NCBI RefSeq assembly: GCF_042664895.1
Contig: NZ_JBHTBQ010000019.1
Location: 1-64,000 of the forward strand
DNA from: Iodobacter arcticus
GTDB lineage: Bacteria; Pseudomonadota; Gammaproteobacteria; Burkholderiales; Chitinibacteraceae
Length of the DNA: 64,000 nucleotides
Direction of reading: 5' to 3'
In this document: positions 9,492-18,056 of the stretch, piece after piece
How the letters are laid out: every line of letters begins with the position of its first letter
How positions within the stretch are numbered: position 1 is the stretch's first letter
Made by a program: the position numbers and the translations under genes
The notes under the pieces: generated by a model
Databases searched by the model: none
What the model was told of the DNA's origin: nothing
What the model saw: the letters and a program-made list of their open reading frames with translations, nothing else

Positions 9492-10222
9492 AAAAAGCGC
9501 AAATACTGTTTGAGCAGGACGATCATCGTTGGTTTGCTATTTCACGCGATTCGGAGCGGCCCAATTATTTAATAGATACCAATGAGTACGTGATCAGCAA
9601 TACGGGTGAGGCTTTAATTACCAACCCCGGTGGCTTAGAGATTTTTCCAGCGGTGTTTTCTGCAGTGAGTACCGTGATTGATCCGCGATTAATTCAAAGT
9701 ATGTTTGCCTCGCACCAAGACCCGGATGTGGTTTCTTCTCTTGCCCTCTGGTTAGAATTTAATCCAGAAATGAAGTGCCATATTTCTGAACTATGGGTGA
9801 CCTCTGTACCGCATTTTGGCGGTAAGGCAGAAACCATGAGCCCCATTGCGGATTTAGGGCGGGAGATTGTGGTGGGCAGTGCGCATTTAAATGCAATTCC
9901 AGCTCATTATCTACACTCGCCTGGCTGTTTTCATCTGTATGACCCACTGGCTAAGATCTTGTTTTCCGCCGACATCGGCTCTGCATTATTGCCCGAGGGT
10001 AATAGTAATTTATTTGTGACTGAGTTCGATCGACATATTCGTTTTGCAGAAAGCTTTCATAAGCGCTGGATGGGCTCTAACACTGCAAAGCGGGCTTGGT
10101 GTGAAAAGGTGGCTAGCCTAAAAATAGATATGATTTGCCCGCAGCATGGCTCGGTATACGCAGGTGAAGATGTTGAGCGTTTTATTAATTGGTTTGATGA
10201 GCTGCATGTAGGGCTTTTTTGA
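9488..10222 (+). CDS. ODP-type di-iron metallo-beta-lactamase-fold protein
   Basis: The 244-residue protein belongs to the flavodiiron-like branch of the metallo-beta-lactamase fold but lacks a flavodoxin domain. Likely metal ligands are H76 and D80 in HQDPD (D78 replaces the usual Glu), H143 in LHSPGCFHLY, the bridging D162 in FSADIGS and H220 in CPQHG. The His that follows the HxExD motif in flavodiiron enzymes is Val here. Such ODP proteins act as oxygen/iron sensors for chemotaxis in some bacteria. The 4-bp overlap with a receptor-tip-like gene supports a sensory role here, though this is inference; an oxidoreductase role is not excluded. Confidence 0.75.
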   Translation: MKKAQILFEQDDHRWFAISRDSERPNYLIDTNEYVISNTGEALITNPGGLEIFPAVFSAVSTVIDPRLIQSMFASHQDPDVVSSLALWLEFNPEMKCHISELWVTSVPHFGGKAETMSPIADLGREIVVGSAHLNAIPAHYLHSPGCFHLYDPLAKILFSADIGSALLPEGNSNLFVTEFDRHIRFAESFHKRWMGSNTAKRAWCEKVASLKIDMICPQHGSVYAGEDVERFINWFDELHVGLF

Positions 10223-10246
10223 TTGACTAGGTTGAGGAATTTTCTG

Positions 10247-10278
10247 TGGGGGCTGGAAATGCGTGCATTCAGCCCCCA
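10247..10278 (+). terminator. Hairpin after the ODP gene
   Basis: Arms TGGGGGCTG (10247-10255) and CAGCCCCCA (10270-10278) plus an inner AATGC/GCATT stem. There is no T run after it, so termination is possible but not certain. Confidence 0.55.
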
Positions 10279-10313
10279 TGTCAATTGCTTAACTAATAAA
10301 GCATTCAAGGAAG

Positions 10314-11060
10314 ATGATGAGTATCACTGTTAATGGCGTTGAAATTACCGATGCAATGATCGAAGCAGAAAGCCAGCACCATCAAGATGCACCATCGATG
10401 TTGGATGCCACCATTCAAGAGCTGATTTTGCGCGAGCTGTTGCTGCAACGCGCCGCTGGCCTTGCTATTGAAGCGGGCAGCCCGGAAGAAACCATTGGTT
10501 TATTGCTGCAAACAGAAGTAAATGTGCCAGATGCAGACGAGGCGGCTTGTCAGGCATATTACGATAATAATCCACAGTCTTTTGTGCGTGGTGAAATGGT
10601 TGAAGGCAGCCATATTTTGTTTAAGCCAAGCGAAGAGGTCTCTTTAGACGTGATTCGTGAAACCGCCAATGCGGTTTTGGCCGATGTAAAAGCCAATCCG
10701 GAAAAATTTGCAGCGTTGGCTCTTGAGCATTCAGCTTGCCCGTCTGGCCAGCAAGGCGGCAATCTGGGCCAGTTTGGCCGCGGTCAAATGGTGCCTGAAT
10801 TTGAACAAGCGGTATTTAGCTTGAATGACGGCGAAGTGGCTGCTGATCTGGTAGAAACTCAGTTTGGTCTGCATATTATTCGCGCAGGCAGCAAGGTAGA
10901 AGGTGCAACCGTTTCTTTTGATGAAGTGAAAGAAAAGTTGGCCGAGTTTTTAAGCAATATGGCCACACGCCGTGCAATGAATCAGTACCTCCAAACCTTG
11001 GTTAATGCCGCCAAGATTGAAGGCTACACCTTGCCAGGCGCAGAGCCAGCTGCTGTTTAA
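10314..11060 (+). CDS. Parvulin-type peptidyl-prolyl cis-trans isomerase, no signal peptide
   Basis: A 248-residue protein whose C-terminal half is a rotamase (PpiC) domain: GSHILFK near residue 99, then ALEHSACPSGQQGGNLGQFG and FGLHIIR. The N-terminal part is helical and resembles the NifM/SurA-like chaperone segment. There is no signal peptide, so the protein is probably cytoplasmic. Start is at the tandem ATGATG at 10314/10317 after an AAGGAAG ribosome site. It is transcribed alone, between two hairpins. Client proteins are unknown. Confidence 0.88.
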   Translation: MMSITVNGVEITDAMIEAESQHHQDAPSMLDATIQELILRELLLQRAAGLAIEAGSPEETIGLLLQTEVNVPDADEAACQAYYDNNPQSFVRGEMVEGSHILFKPSEEVSLDVIRETANAVLADVKANPEKFAALALEHSACPSGQQGGNLGQFGRGQMVPEFEQAVFSLNDGEVAADLVETQFGLHIIRAGSKVEGATVSFDEVKEKLAEFLSNMATRRAMNQYLQTLVNAAKIEGYTLPGAEPAAV

Positions 11061-11095
11061 GCTTTTTATAGGCATGCTCTTTTAGAGCAACATTT

Positions 11096-11122
11096 AATGG
11101 CCAGCGATGCTGGCCATTTTTA
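11096..11122 (+). terminator. Rho-independent terminator after the PPIase gene
   Basis: AATGGCCAGC, loop GAT, GCTGGCCATT, then T run: a 10-bp perfect stem 36 bp after the stop. Confidence 0.92.
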
Positions 11123-11284
11123 ATTTTGCTGATAAAACAATGTATGGTCATGACGCCGGCAGGGCTTGGATCAAGCCTGAAAAATACTGAAAAGGCATAA
11201 ATTTTGTAAGTCATTACGATAGATACAGCGATTTTTATCGCAAACTGATGGATAATCAGCCCGTTTCTTTACGGGTTTACCCTT

Positions 11285-11953
11285 ATGGCCGATTTGCATC
11301 AGTTTATTGAAGGTTTTCGTGAATTCCAACAGCAGTACTTTGCTGGCGAAACTGCTTTGTTTGACCGTTTACGAGCAGGCCAGACACCAACCACCGTGTT
11401 GATAGGCTGCTGTGACTCCCGCGTTGATCCCGCCATCCTGACCCAATGTGCGCCTGGCGAGATGTTTATTATTCGCAACGTGGCCAATTTGGTGCCTCCT
11501 TTTGAGCAGGGGACTACCAATCAAGGGGTATCTGCAGCCTTGCAATACGCTGTTACTGTGCTCAATGTTAGTCGTATTGTGGTGCTTGGGCATAGCCACT
11601 GTGGGGGTATTAAAGGGCTGATGGATAGCTCGGATATTGTAGAGAAAGATGATTTTCTTGGCCGCTGGATTCATATTGCCAGCAAGGCAAAAGAGCGTGT
11701 CCTGCAACAACTGCCTAACGCTGATAAAGCCATCCAGTATCGCGCCTGCGAGCTGGAAGCGATTCGTGATTCTTTAGATAATCTTGAAACTTTCCCTTGG
11801 ATTAAAGAGCGTTTGGGCACTGATGCACTGAGCGTGCATGGTTGGTTTTTTGATTTTGAGCACGGCGCTTTGCTGGGCTTTGATGATGAAACTAAGCAGT
11901 TTCAGCCGCTTGTAAGCGCTTTGCCTGCACAGGATTTTTCTATCAAGCTTTAA
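11285..11953 (+). CDS. can: Beta-class carbonic anhydrase
   Basis: A 222-residue enzyme interconverting CO2 and bicarbonate in the cytoplasm. Zinc ligands are visible: Cys in GCCDSRVDP with the conserved Asp-Arg dyad, and His and Cys in GHSHCGGIKG. Length is standard for the beta class. It is monocistronic, preceded by about 160 bp of non-coding DNA. The symbol can is used by analogy with Escherichia coli. Confidence 0.95.
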   Translation: MADLHQFIEGFREFQQQYFAGETALFDRLRAGQTPTTVLIGCCDSRVDPAILTQCAPGEMFIIRNVANLVPPFEQGTTNQGVSAALQYAVTVLNVSRIVVLGHSHCGGIKGLMDSSDIVEKDDFLGRWIHIASKAKERVLQQLPNADKAIQYRACELEAIRDSLDNLETFPWIKERLGTDALSVHGWFFDFEHGALLGFDDETKQFQPLVSALPAQDFSIKL

Positions 11954-12046
11954 TGAAGAGTGAGGCAAAGCTGGCCAGCAGCAGGAGCGCTGGGTTGAGC
12001 GATATTCCATGCACTCTTTTTAAAATAAGGAGTTATTGCCTTAAAA

Positions 12047-12601
12047 ATGCGTGAAATTTCTCTTAAACCAAGCTTCTCCTCGCAGCTGCAGTCTGAATCT
12101 GCTCCACCGCCTGCGTTGCCATCTGCTCAGCGTGTGTTAGGTATTGCAGGCTGGTCGGGCAGTGGTAAGACCACGCTGATAGAAAAACTACTGCCAGAAT
12201 TAGCGCAACTGGGCCTCTCGGTGAGCGTGATTAAGCATACCCATCATGCTGTGCAGTTTGAGCCTGAGGGCAAAGACACCACACGCTTTCGGGCTGCGGG
12301 TGCGGGGGAGGTATTGCTGGCATCGCCTCAAGGCTTTGCCCTGCTGCATCAGGGGGCTTTGCCACTTAATGAGTTGCTGGCCCGCTTAGCACCAGTGGAT
12401 TTAGTCTTGGTAGAAGGCTTTAAAGCGGCCGCTATCCCCAAAATAGCAGTCTGTCGTGCCGGTTTTCCCGTCTTAGATGATGAGCACATCATCGCCATTG
12501 CCAGCGATTTCTCGCCGGATAGTCACCTGCCTGTTTTCGATCTTAACCAAGCTGCAGCGATTGCAGCGTTTATTGCTGCGAGTTGCCATGCTGGATTTTG
12601 A
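12047..12601 (+). CDS. mobB: Molybdopterin-guanine dinucleotide biosynthesis adaptor MobB
   Basis: 184 residues with a P-loop GWSGSGKTTLIEKL near residue 35 and the family signatures VIKHTHHAV and VEGFK. MobB binds GTP and assists MobA in attaching GMP to molybdopterin. First gene of a molybdenum cofactor operon; its end overlaps moeA by 14 bp. The N-terminal 28 residues are a low-complexity extension. Confidence 0.93.
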   Translation: MREISLKPSFSSQLQSESAPPPALPSAQRVLGIAGWSGSGKTTLIEKLLPELAQLGLSVSVIKHTHHAVQFEPEGKDTTRFRAAGAGEVLLASPQGFALLHQGALPLNELLARLAPVDLVLVEGFKAAAIPKIAVCRAGFPVLDDEHIIAIASDFSPDSHLPVFDLNQAAAIAAFIAASCHAGF

Positions 12602-13766
12602 TAGCGCCTTATCCCGTTTATTATCGCAAGCCCGTGTTTCACAGGCTGCCGAAATATTATCTTTAAATCAGGCCTGTGGCCGCGTATTGGCTGAAGATGT
12701 GGTTTCGCAAATTGCAGTGCCTGCTTTCGATAATAGCGGCATGGATGGCTATGCACTGAATGTGGGTGAGGAGTGGCCTGCTTATTTTTCGCTGGTGCAG
12801 CGAATTGCTGCGGGTGAAGTGGGGCAAGCGCTGGGCTTGGGTGAGGCGGCTAGAATTTTTACAGGTGCACCTATCCCGGCAGGGGCGAATGTGGTGGTCA
12901 TGCAGGAAGACTGCCGCTGTGAGGATGGGCTGGTTTATATCACTCAAAAAGTAAAACTAGGCGCCAATATTCGTTTGCGCGGTGAGGATATTGAAGCAGG
13001 CACGATGATCCTGCCCGCTGGCAGCCGCTTAAGCGCGGCTGCGATTGGTCTGGCTGCGTCGATTGGCGTGGCGGAGCTATCTGTAAAGCGCCCCTTGAAA
13101 GTAGCTCTTCTATCGACAGGGGATGAGCTGCTGGAGCCGGGCCAGCCGCTGACGGCAGGCAAAATATATAATTCAAACCGCTATGCAATTACGGCTTTAT
13201 TGGATGATTGCATCGTCACCGATTTGGGCATTGTTGCTGATGATGCTTCTTTGACTAGAAATATTTTGCAGCAGGCGGCTAAAGAGCACGATGTGTTGAT
13301 TACTTCGGGCGGCGTTTCGGTAGGTGAAGAAGACCATGTTAAAGCGGCGGTAGAGCAGCTTGGCACATTAGATTTATGGAAAATCGCTATTAAGCCGGGC
13401 AAGCCATTTGCTTATGGGCGAATTGGTGAGTGCGATTTTATTGGTTTACCTGGGAATCCTGTTTCTAGTTTTGTTACCTTTCTTTTATTAGTTCGCCCCT
13501 TTTTATTGGCTCGGCTAGCTTGTTTAAATACAGAGCCATTGCGCTTTAAGCTAAGCGCTGCATTTGAATGGAAAAAAGTCGGCAATCGCCGCGAATTTTT
13601 GCGGGGCAGATTAAATAGTGAGGGGCAGGTAGAGATTTACCCTCAGCAAGGCTCGGGGGTATTAACATCTGTGGTATGGGGAACGGGTTTAGTGGATATT
13701 GCCGTGGGCGAAACGATTAGTGTTGGAGATAAAGTGACGTTTATTCCTTTATATGGCATGCGTTGA
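12588..13766 (+). CDS. moeA: Molybdopterin molybdenumtransferase MoeA
   Basis: From the ATG at 12588 the protein is 392 residues, the usual MoeA size; the frame is open further upstream, but that would overlap mobB deeply. Domain order is typical: N-terminal domain with NSGMDGYAL, the MoCF-binding domain with LLSTGDEL and SGGVSVGEEDHV, GLPGNPVSSFVTF, and the C-terminal beta domain. It inserts molybdate into adenylylated molybdopterin. Overlap with mobB suggests translational coupling. Confidence 0.96.
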   Translation: MLDFDSALSRLLSQARVSQAAEILSLNQACGRVLAEDVVSQIAVPAFDNSGMDGYALNVGEEWPAYFSLVQRIAAGEVGQALGLGEAARIFTGAPIPAGANVVVMQEDCRCEDGLVYITQKVKLGANIRLRGEDIEAGTMILPAGSRLSAAAIGLAASIGVAELSVKRPLKVALLSTGDELLEPGQPLTAGKIYNSNRYAITALLDDCIVTDLGIVADDASLTRNILQQAAKEHDVLITSGGVSVGEEDHVKAAVEQLGTLDLWKIAIKPGKPFAYGRIGECDFIGLPGNPVSSFVTFLLLVRPFLLARLACLNTEPLRFKLSAAFEWKKVGNRREFLRGRLNSEGQVEIYPQQGSGVLTSVVWGTGLVDIAVGETISVGDKVTFIPLYGMR

Positions 13767-13837
13767 ATCGGGGGATTAATGCTATGCTGCAATTTATTCC
13801 ATGTACGTAAGACTCGCGTTAATTACGGGATCTTGAT

Positions 13838-14539
13838 ATGAAAGTGAATCTTCGGCGTAGTATTTTACTTGGCTTACTTTCCCTGCTGGCGCTGCCCGTA
13901 TTGGCAGGTGGTTTTGATTTACTTTCCGAGCGTGATGCCTCAGGTGGTTTAAAAGAAGCGTTGATGCAAGGCGTGAGCAATGCCACTTTGCAATTGAGTA
14001 AAAGCGATGGCTTTTTAGCCAATGAAAAAGTCCGTATTCCCTTACCAGATACGATGCGCCAGGCAGAGCCGATTCTGCGTACTTTAGGTTTTGGGCCATC
14101 GATCGATGATTTGCAAATCTCGATGAATCGGGCAGCAGAAGCCGCCGTGCCTCGTGCTAAGCAATTACTGATTAATGCGGTTAAAAAAATGAGCGTACAA
14201 GACGCAAAAAATATTTTGTTAGGCGCAGATGATGCCGCAACACAATATTTTAAATCGGTAAGCCAGACGCAGTTGTCTGAACAATTCTTACCGGTAGTCC
14301 GGCAAACTACTTCAAAGCTGCAGTTGGCTCAGCAATACAATACGCTGGCTGCCAAGGTGTCAGGGTTGGGTTTGCTGAAAGCTGAAGACGCAACGGTGGA
14401 GCAATATGTAACACGCAAAGCTTTAGATGGCTTATATCTGGTGATTGCCGATGAAGAGCGCGCGATTCGTCAGGATCCGCTGGCCGCGGTGGGTAAACTC
14501 GCTAAAAAAACATTTGGTTTACTGACGGTAGGCCAATGA
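13838..14539 (+). CDS. DUF4197 family exported protein
   Basis: 233 residues with a signal peptide (hydrophobic run ILLGLLSLLALPVLAGG) followed by an all-helical DUF4197 domain (GGLKEALMQGVSNA at the start, RQDPLAAV near the end). The function of the family is unknown. It lies between moeA and moaD on the same strand with short gaps, so it is probably co-transcribed with the cofactor genes, but nothing in the protein suggests a cofactor role. Confidence 0.88.
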   Translation: MKVNLRRSILLGLLSLLALPVLAGGFDLLSERDASGGLKEALMQGVSNATLQLSKSDGFLANEKVRIPLPDTMRQAEPILRTLGFGPSIDDLQISMNRAAEAAVPRAKQLLINAVKKMSVQDAKNILLGADDAATQYFKSVSQTQLSEQFLPVVRQTTSKLQLAQQYNTLAAKVSGLGLLKAEDATVEQYVTRKALDGLYLVIADEERAIRQDPLAAVGKLAKKTFGLLTVGQ

Positions 14540-14566
14540 AATATTCGTAATTTAGGCCTTTAATCA

Positions 14567-14818
14567 ATGATTCGTATTTTATATTTTGCCCGGCTGCGTG
14601 ATGTATTTGCTTGTAGTGAAGAAGCGCTGCCCCTGCCTGTGCCTGCCACGGTTGCGGCCTTGATTGCTATTTTGGTCGGGCGTGGTGGTGTTTGGGCCGA
14701 TGAATTGTCGGGGAATAAGGTATTTCGTGTTGCCATCAATCAGGAAATGGCGAGCTTGCATGAGCTGATTCCGGCCCACGCAGAGGTGGCGATTTTTCCG
14801 CCGGTGACGGGGGGATGA
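14567..14818 (+). CDS. moaD: Molybdopterin synthase sulfur carrier MoaD
   Basis: 83 residues with a ubiquitin-like fold and the diagnostic C-terminal Gly-Gly (FPPVTGG), which is thiocarboxylated to donate sulfur to precursor Z. It starts MIRILYFARLRD, a typical MoaD opening. Its stop overlaps the moaE start. Confidence 0.96.
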   Translation: MIRILYFARLRDVFACSEEALPLPVPATVAALIAILVGRGGVWADELSGNKVFRVAINQEMASLHELIPAHAEVAIFPPVTGG

Positions 14819-15282
14819 TGTCTGAGATCCGAATTCAAGTACAAAGTGCAGATTTTGATTTTGCTGCCGAATATGCTCGCTTTGATGGCAGGGCCGATAT
14901 GGGCGCGATGGTCGCTTTTGTCGGGAGGGTAAGGGATTTTGACGGTAGCATTACTACGATGAGTCTTGAGCATTATCCGGGCATGACAGAAAAATCACTG
15001 GCTAAAATTGTTGATCAGGCGTGTGATCACTGGCCTTTACAGGCGGTTACGCTGATTCACCGGGTAGGCGATTTACGCGCTGCTGAGCAAATTGTGCTTG
15101 TACTCACGGCATCAGCGCATCGCCAGGCTGCATATGAAGCCAATGCATTTATTATGGATTTTCTAAAAACACAGGCGCCATTCTGGAAAAAAGAAGGGAG
15201 TGGCGCTTGCCTAGAATGGGTTGATGCACGAGAGAGCGATCAGAGCGCGCTCGATCGCTGGCAGTACTTGAGGGTGGTTTAA
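14815..15282 (+). CDS. moaE: Molybdopterin synthase catalytic subunit MoaE
   Basis: 155 residues (152-155 depending on which of the tandem ATGs is used). Family motifs: GAMVAFVGRVRDF, LEHYPGMTEKSL, HRVGDL and the Lys-rich FWKKE near the C terminus that contributes catalytic lysines. It forms the synthase with MoaD, whose gene it overlaps. Confidence 0.96.
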   Translation: MMSEIRIQVQSADFDFAAEYARFDGRADMGAMVAFVGRVRDFDGSITTMSLEHYPGMTEKSLAKIVDQACDHWPLQAVTLIHRVGDLRAAEQIVLVLTASAHRQAAYEANAFIMDFLKTQAPFWKKEGSGACLEWVDARESDQSALDRWQYLRVV

Positions 15283-15283
15283 G

Positions 15284-16411
15284 ATGATTTTGGATGCTGT
15301 CATTCTGGCTGGCGGTGAAGGGCGTCGTATGGGCGGGCGCGATAAAGGCTTGGTTGAGCTTTCAGGTAAACCTTTGGTTGAATGGAGTTTAGAAGCACTA
15401 TCGCGACAGACCCGGCCTGTGGATCACATTTTGATCTCGGCAAATCGGAATCTGCCCGATTATGCGCGCTTTGGCTCGCCTGTTTTACGCGATGTTTATC
15501 CCGGCCACCCCGGACCTTTAGCGGGCATTCATTCTGCTTTACTGGCGTCCCCTGCTGAATATCTGCTGGTTTTGCCTTGCGATGTGCCTTTCTTGCCTGC
15601 TGATCTGGTAGGCAGGTTGTTAGAGTGTATAGAGCAGAGCGAAGCACAGGTGGTGGTAGCACGTACACCTGATGGGCAAATCCATCCAACGATTTGCATG
15701 TTGCGGCACGATGTATTGCCATCTTTGATGGATAGATTATCGCGGCAGGAGCTTAAATTATCGGCTTGGCAAGAAAGCCTGAAGCTTCAGTATGTTGATT
15801 TCCCTGATTTGGCGTTTCCAAACCTAAATACCCAAGATGATTTAGCCGTATGTGCCGCACGTTTATCAGGGGTTGACACCATTCCTATGCCTTACCGGCC
15901 CACCGATCAGAATCAAGCTGATACGCCATCGGGGCTAACGCATTTCAACGCTAATGGCGAAGCGCATATGGTTGATGTGGGTAGCAAAGTAGATAGCCAC
16001 CGCATTGCCCGGGCCGTGGGCGAAATTCGCATGTTGCCCACTACCTTGCATTTAATTGAAACGGGCAGCCATAAAAAAGGCGATGTGCTCGGCGTGGCAA
16101 GGATTGCAGGCATTATGGCTTCTAAACGTACCGCCGATTTAATCCCGCTTTGCCATCCGATTCCACTGACCAGTGTGAGTGTCGATTTCACGATTGATCG
16201 GGCGGGCAGCCTGGTGCGTTGTGAAGTGACTGCTGAAACAGTCGGGCGTACAGGCGTAGAAATGGAAGCGTTGACGGCACTCAATGTGGCGCTGCTAACT
16301 ATCTACGATATGTGCAAAGCCGTAGATCGCGGCATGATTATGTCGCAGATTCGTCTTTTGGAAAAACAAGGCGGTAAATCAGGGCATTGGCAGGCTAGCC
16401 ATACGATTTAA
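15284..16411 (+). CDS. Fused MobA guanylyltransferase - MoaC cyclic pyranopterin synthase
   Basis: One uninterrupted 375-codon frame holds two enzymes. Residues about 1-195 are MobA, which adds GMP to the cofactor (LAGGEGRRMGGRDKGLVEL, LPCDVPFLP). Residues about 215-375 are MoaC (THFNANGEAHMVDVGSK, CHPIPLTS, DMCKAVDRGM), which converts the GTP-derived intermediate to cyclic pyranopterin monophosphate. The two act at opposite ends of the pathway, so the fusion is unusual. The linker (about 195-215, rich in Pro and Gln) contains no stop or start evidence for a separate moaC. It begins 1 bp after moaE. Confidence 0.93.
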   Translation: MILDAVILAGGEGRRMGGRDKGLVELSGKPLVEWSLEALSRQTRPVDHILISANRNLPDYARFGSPVLRDVYPGHPGPLAGIHSALLASPAEYLLVLPCDVPFLPADLVGRLLECIEQSEAQVVVARTPDGQIHPTICMLRHDVLPSLMDRLSRQELKLSAWQESLKLQYVDFPDLAFPNLNTQDDLAVCAARLSGVDTIPMPYRPTDQNQADTPSGLTHFNANGEAHMVDVGSKVDSHRIARAVGEIRMLPTTLHLIETGSHKKGDVLGVARIAGIMASKRTADLIPLCHPIPLTSVSVDFTIDRAGSLVRCEVTAETVGRTGVEMEALTALNVALLTIYDMCKAVDRGMIMSQIRLLEKQGGKSGHWQASHTI

Positions 16412-16422
16412 TTTTTGTAGTG

Positions 16423-16446
16423 GTGGGCACAAGAGCTACTGCCCAC
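16423..16446. terminator. Hairpin between convergent mobA-moaC and sirB2 genes
   Basis: GTGGGCA and TGCCCAC arms with a 10-nt loop, just downstream of the fused gene and upstream of the end of a convergent gene. No strong T run. Confidence 0.45.
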
Positions 16447-16461
16447 CTGTCAAAGCGTATC

Positions 16462-16836
16462 TTATGCAAATCCCAAGAATGCACTTTTGCTAAATGCCAC
16501 ACCAATAATATAAGCAAAGGTGAGTAGTGACGCGATCAAAGCACAGGTGCGGATGGTTTTGGTTTTGCCGCGTTTTAGTGCAATCGTCCCCAATACGATA
16601 TACACCAGCAAGCCAACTACCTTGGCTCCCAGCCATGCTTTCGGCCCCGGATACATCATCGCTAAGCTTATTGCACTAATTAAAAGTGCAGTATCGATAA
16701 TATGCGGGGCAATACGAAAGAAGCGTTGTTGCAAGCGTGCAGATTCAGCCAGCATCAGCCCTCCGCGTAGTAAAAATAGCCCTAGTGATAGGGCAATAAA
16801 CAGCATATGTAGATGTTTTACAGCAAGATATTCCAT
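16462..16836 (-). CDS. SirB2-family small membrane protein
   Basis: 124 residues with four predicted membrane helices, starting MEYLAVKHLHMLF, typical of the SirB2 family (KHLH motif near the N terminus, RGGLML in helix 1-2). The biochemical role of the family is not established. It stands alone on the minus strand between two plus-strand gene groups. Confidence 0.85.
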   Translation of the reverse strand: MEYLAVKHLHMLFIALSLGLFLLRGGLMLAESARLQQRFFRIAPHIIDTALLISAISLAMMYPGPKAWLGAKVVGLLVYIVLGTIALKRGKTKTIRTCALIASLLTFAYIIGVAFSKSAFLGFA

Positions 16837-17025
16837 CGTGAGGGCTCTCTCGTGCGAAAATGGTCAGTTCTGCATCTTAATGACATGTGCTCGTCTTGAG
16901 TATTGCGATTAGTTGTGTTTAATCAAAATATGTTTATTTGATGCGCGGTGCCCTTGTGAAAGATGCAGCTTGTCTGCTTAGAATTTCAGGCAAGCATGGT
17001 CAGTGGAATGAAAGGATAACAGTGT

Positions 17026-17757
17026 ATGGAAGAATTACGTTTATCAAAGCGCTTAGCCGAACTAGGTCTTTGCTCGCGCCGTGAGGCCGATGAATATATT
17101 GCCAAGGGCTGGGTAAAGGTCGATGGCGTGGTGGTGGATGTATTGGGTAGCAAGGTTTTACCTAGCCAGACCGTGACGCTAGAGCCTGCGGCAAAAGCCA
17201 CTCAAGCCGGGCGCGTGACCATTTTGGTGAATAAGCCGGTGGGCTATGTGTCTGGTCAGGCAGAAAAAGGCTATACCCCTGCGGTAGCGCTGGTGGTGCC
17301 GGATAACCATTGGGAGGGGGACACCAGCGGTATTCGCTTTGTGCCGCCGCATATGCGTGATCTTGCCCCTGCTGGGCGCTTGGATATCGATTCGGTAGGT
17401 TTGCTGGTGCTGACGCAAGATGGCGTCGTGGCAAAGACCTTGATCGGTGAGAACTCGAATGTTGAAAAAGAATATCTGGTGCGTGTGTCAGGCCAGCTTT
17501 CCAGCGAGGGGATGAAAAAGCTAAATCATGGCCTAAGTCTTGATGGCAAGGCGCTGAAGCCTGCTCGGGTAAGCTGGCAAAATGAAAATCAGCTACGCTT
17601 TATTTTGAGAGAAGGCAAAAAACGCCAGATTCGCCGCATGTGTGAATTAGTCGGCTTAGAAGTGGTGGGGTTAAAACGGATTCGCATTGGCCGCGTCTTA
17701 CTGGGTGATTTACCGCCGGGAAAATGGCGCTATCTTGCTGCTTCGGAGAAATTCTAA
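17026..17757 (+). CDS. RsuA/RluF-family pseudouridine synthase
   Basis: 243 residues: an N-terminal S4 RNA-binding domain (LSKRLAELGLCSRREADEYI) and the catalytic domain with the Asp in GRLDIDSVGLLVLTQDG and the C-terminal KKRQIRRMCELVG signature. It isomerises a uridine in ribosomal RNA; the length and C terminus look most like RluF (23S position 2604), but RluB/E/RsuA cannot be excluded. The stop overlaps the next start (TAATG). Confidence 0.9.
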   Translation: MEELRLSKRLAELGLCSRREADEYIAKGWVKVDGVVVDVLGSKVLPSQTVTLEPAAKATQAGRVTILVNKPVGYVSGQAEKGYTPAVALVVPDNHWEGDTSGIRFVPPHMRDLAPAGRLDIDSVGLLVLTQDGVVAKTLIGENSNVEKEYLVRVSGQLSSEGMKKLNHGLSLDGKALKPARVSWQNENQLRFILREGKKRQIRRMCELVGLEVVGLKRIRIGRVLLGDLPPGKWRYLAASEKF

Positions 17758-18056
17758 TGTTGCGCGCACTGGTTTTAGTTTTGCTTAGCGGTATGGCTTA
17801 CGCCACGCCCAATGAAATTACTGGTTCGTACCAATGCAAAGGTGGCGCGTCGTTTTACGTGACCTCTAGTGCCGATATGGCGCAGGTTCGTCTGCGAGTC
17901 GATGGCCGCATCTATGATTTGGATGAGCAGCGCAAAGCCAGTGGCGCTGCTTGGGGTAATGGCGAATGGCTGTGGTGGACTAAGGGCAGCGATAGCTTTT
18001 TAGAGCGCAATGACATCATCGTTGCTCAAGATTGCCTGAAGAAATCGGTGCATTAA
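17757..18056 (+). CDS. MliC/PliC-type lysozyme inhibitor
   Basis: 99 residues from the ATG at 17757 (preceded by GGAGAA), with a short signal peptide (LVLVLLSGMAYA). The mature part fits the MliC fold: two cysteines (YQCKGG and AQDCLKK), YDLDEQRKASGAAW and WWTKGSDSFL, where the conserved Ser and Lys contact the lysozyme active site in known structures. No lipobox is present, so it is probably periplasmic. It is coupled to its neighbours by TAATG overlaps on both sides. Confidence 0.75.
   Translation: MLRALVLVLLSGMAYATPNEITGSYQCKGGASFYVTSSADMAQVRLRVDGRIYDLDEQRKASGAAWGNGEWLWWTKGSDSFLERNDIIVAQDCLKKSVH

Noticed and set aside
12477..12587. Upstream extension of moeA
   Set aside because: It would overlap mobB by over 120 bp and does not resemble MoeA; the ATG at 12588 fits the family start.
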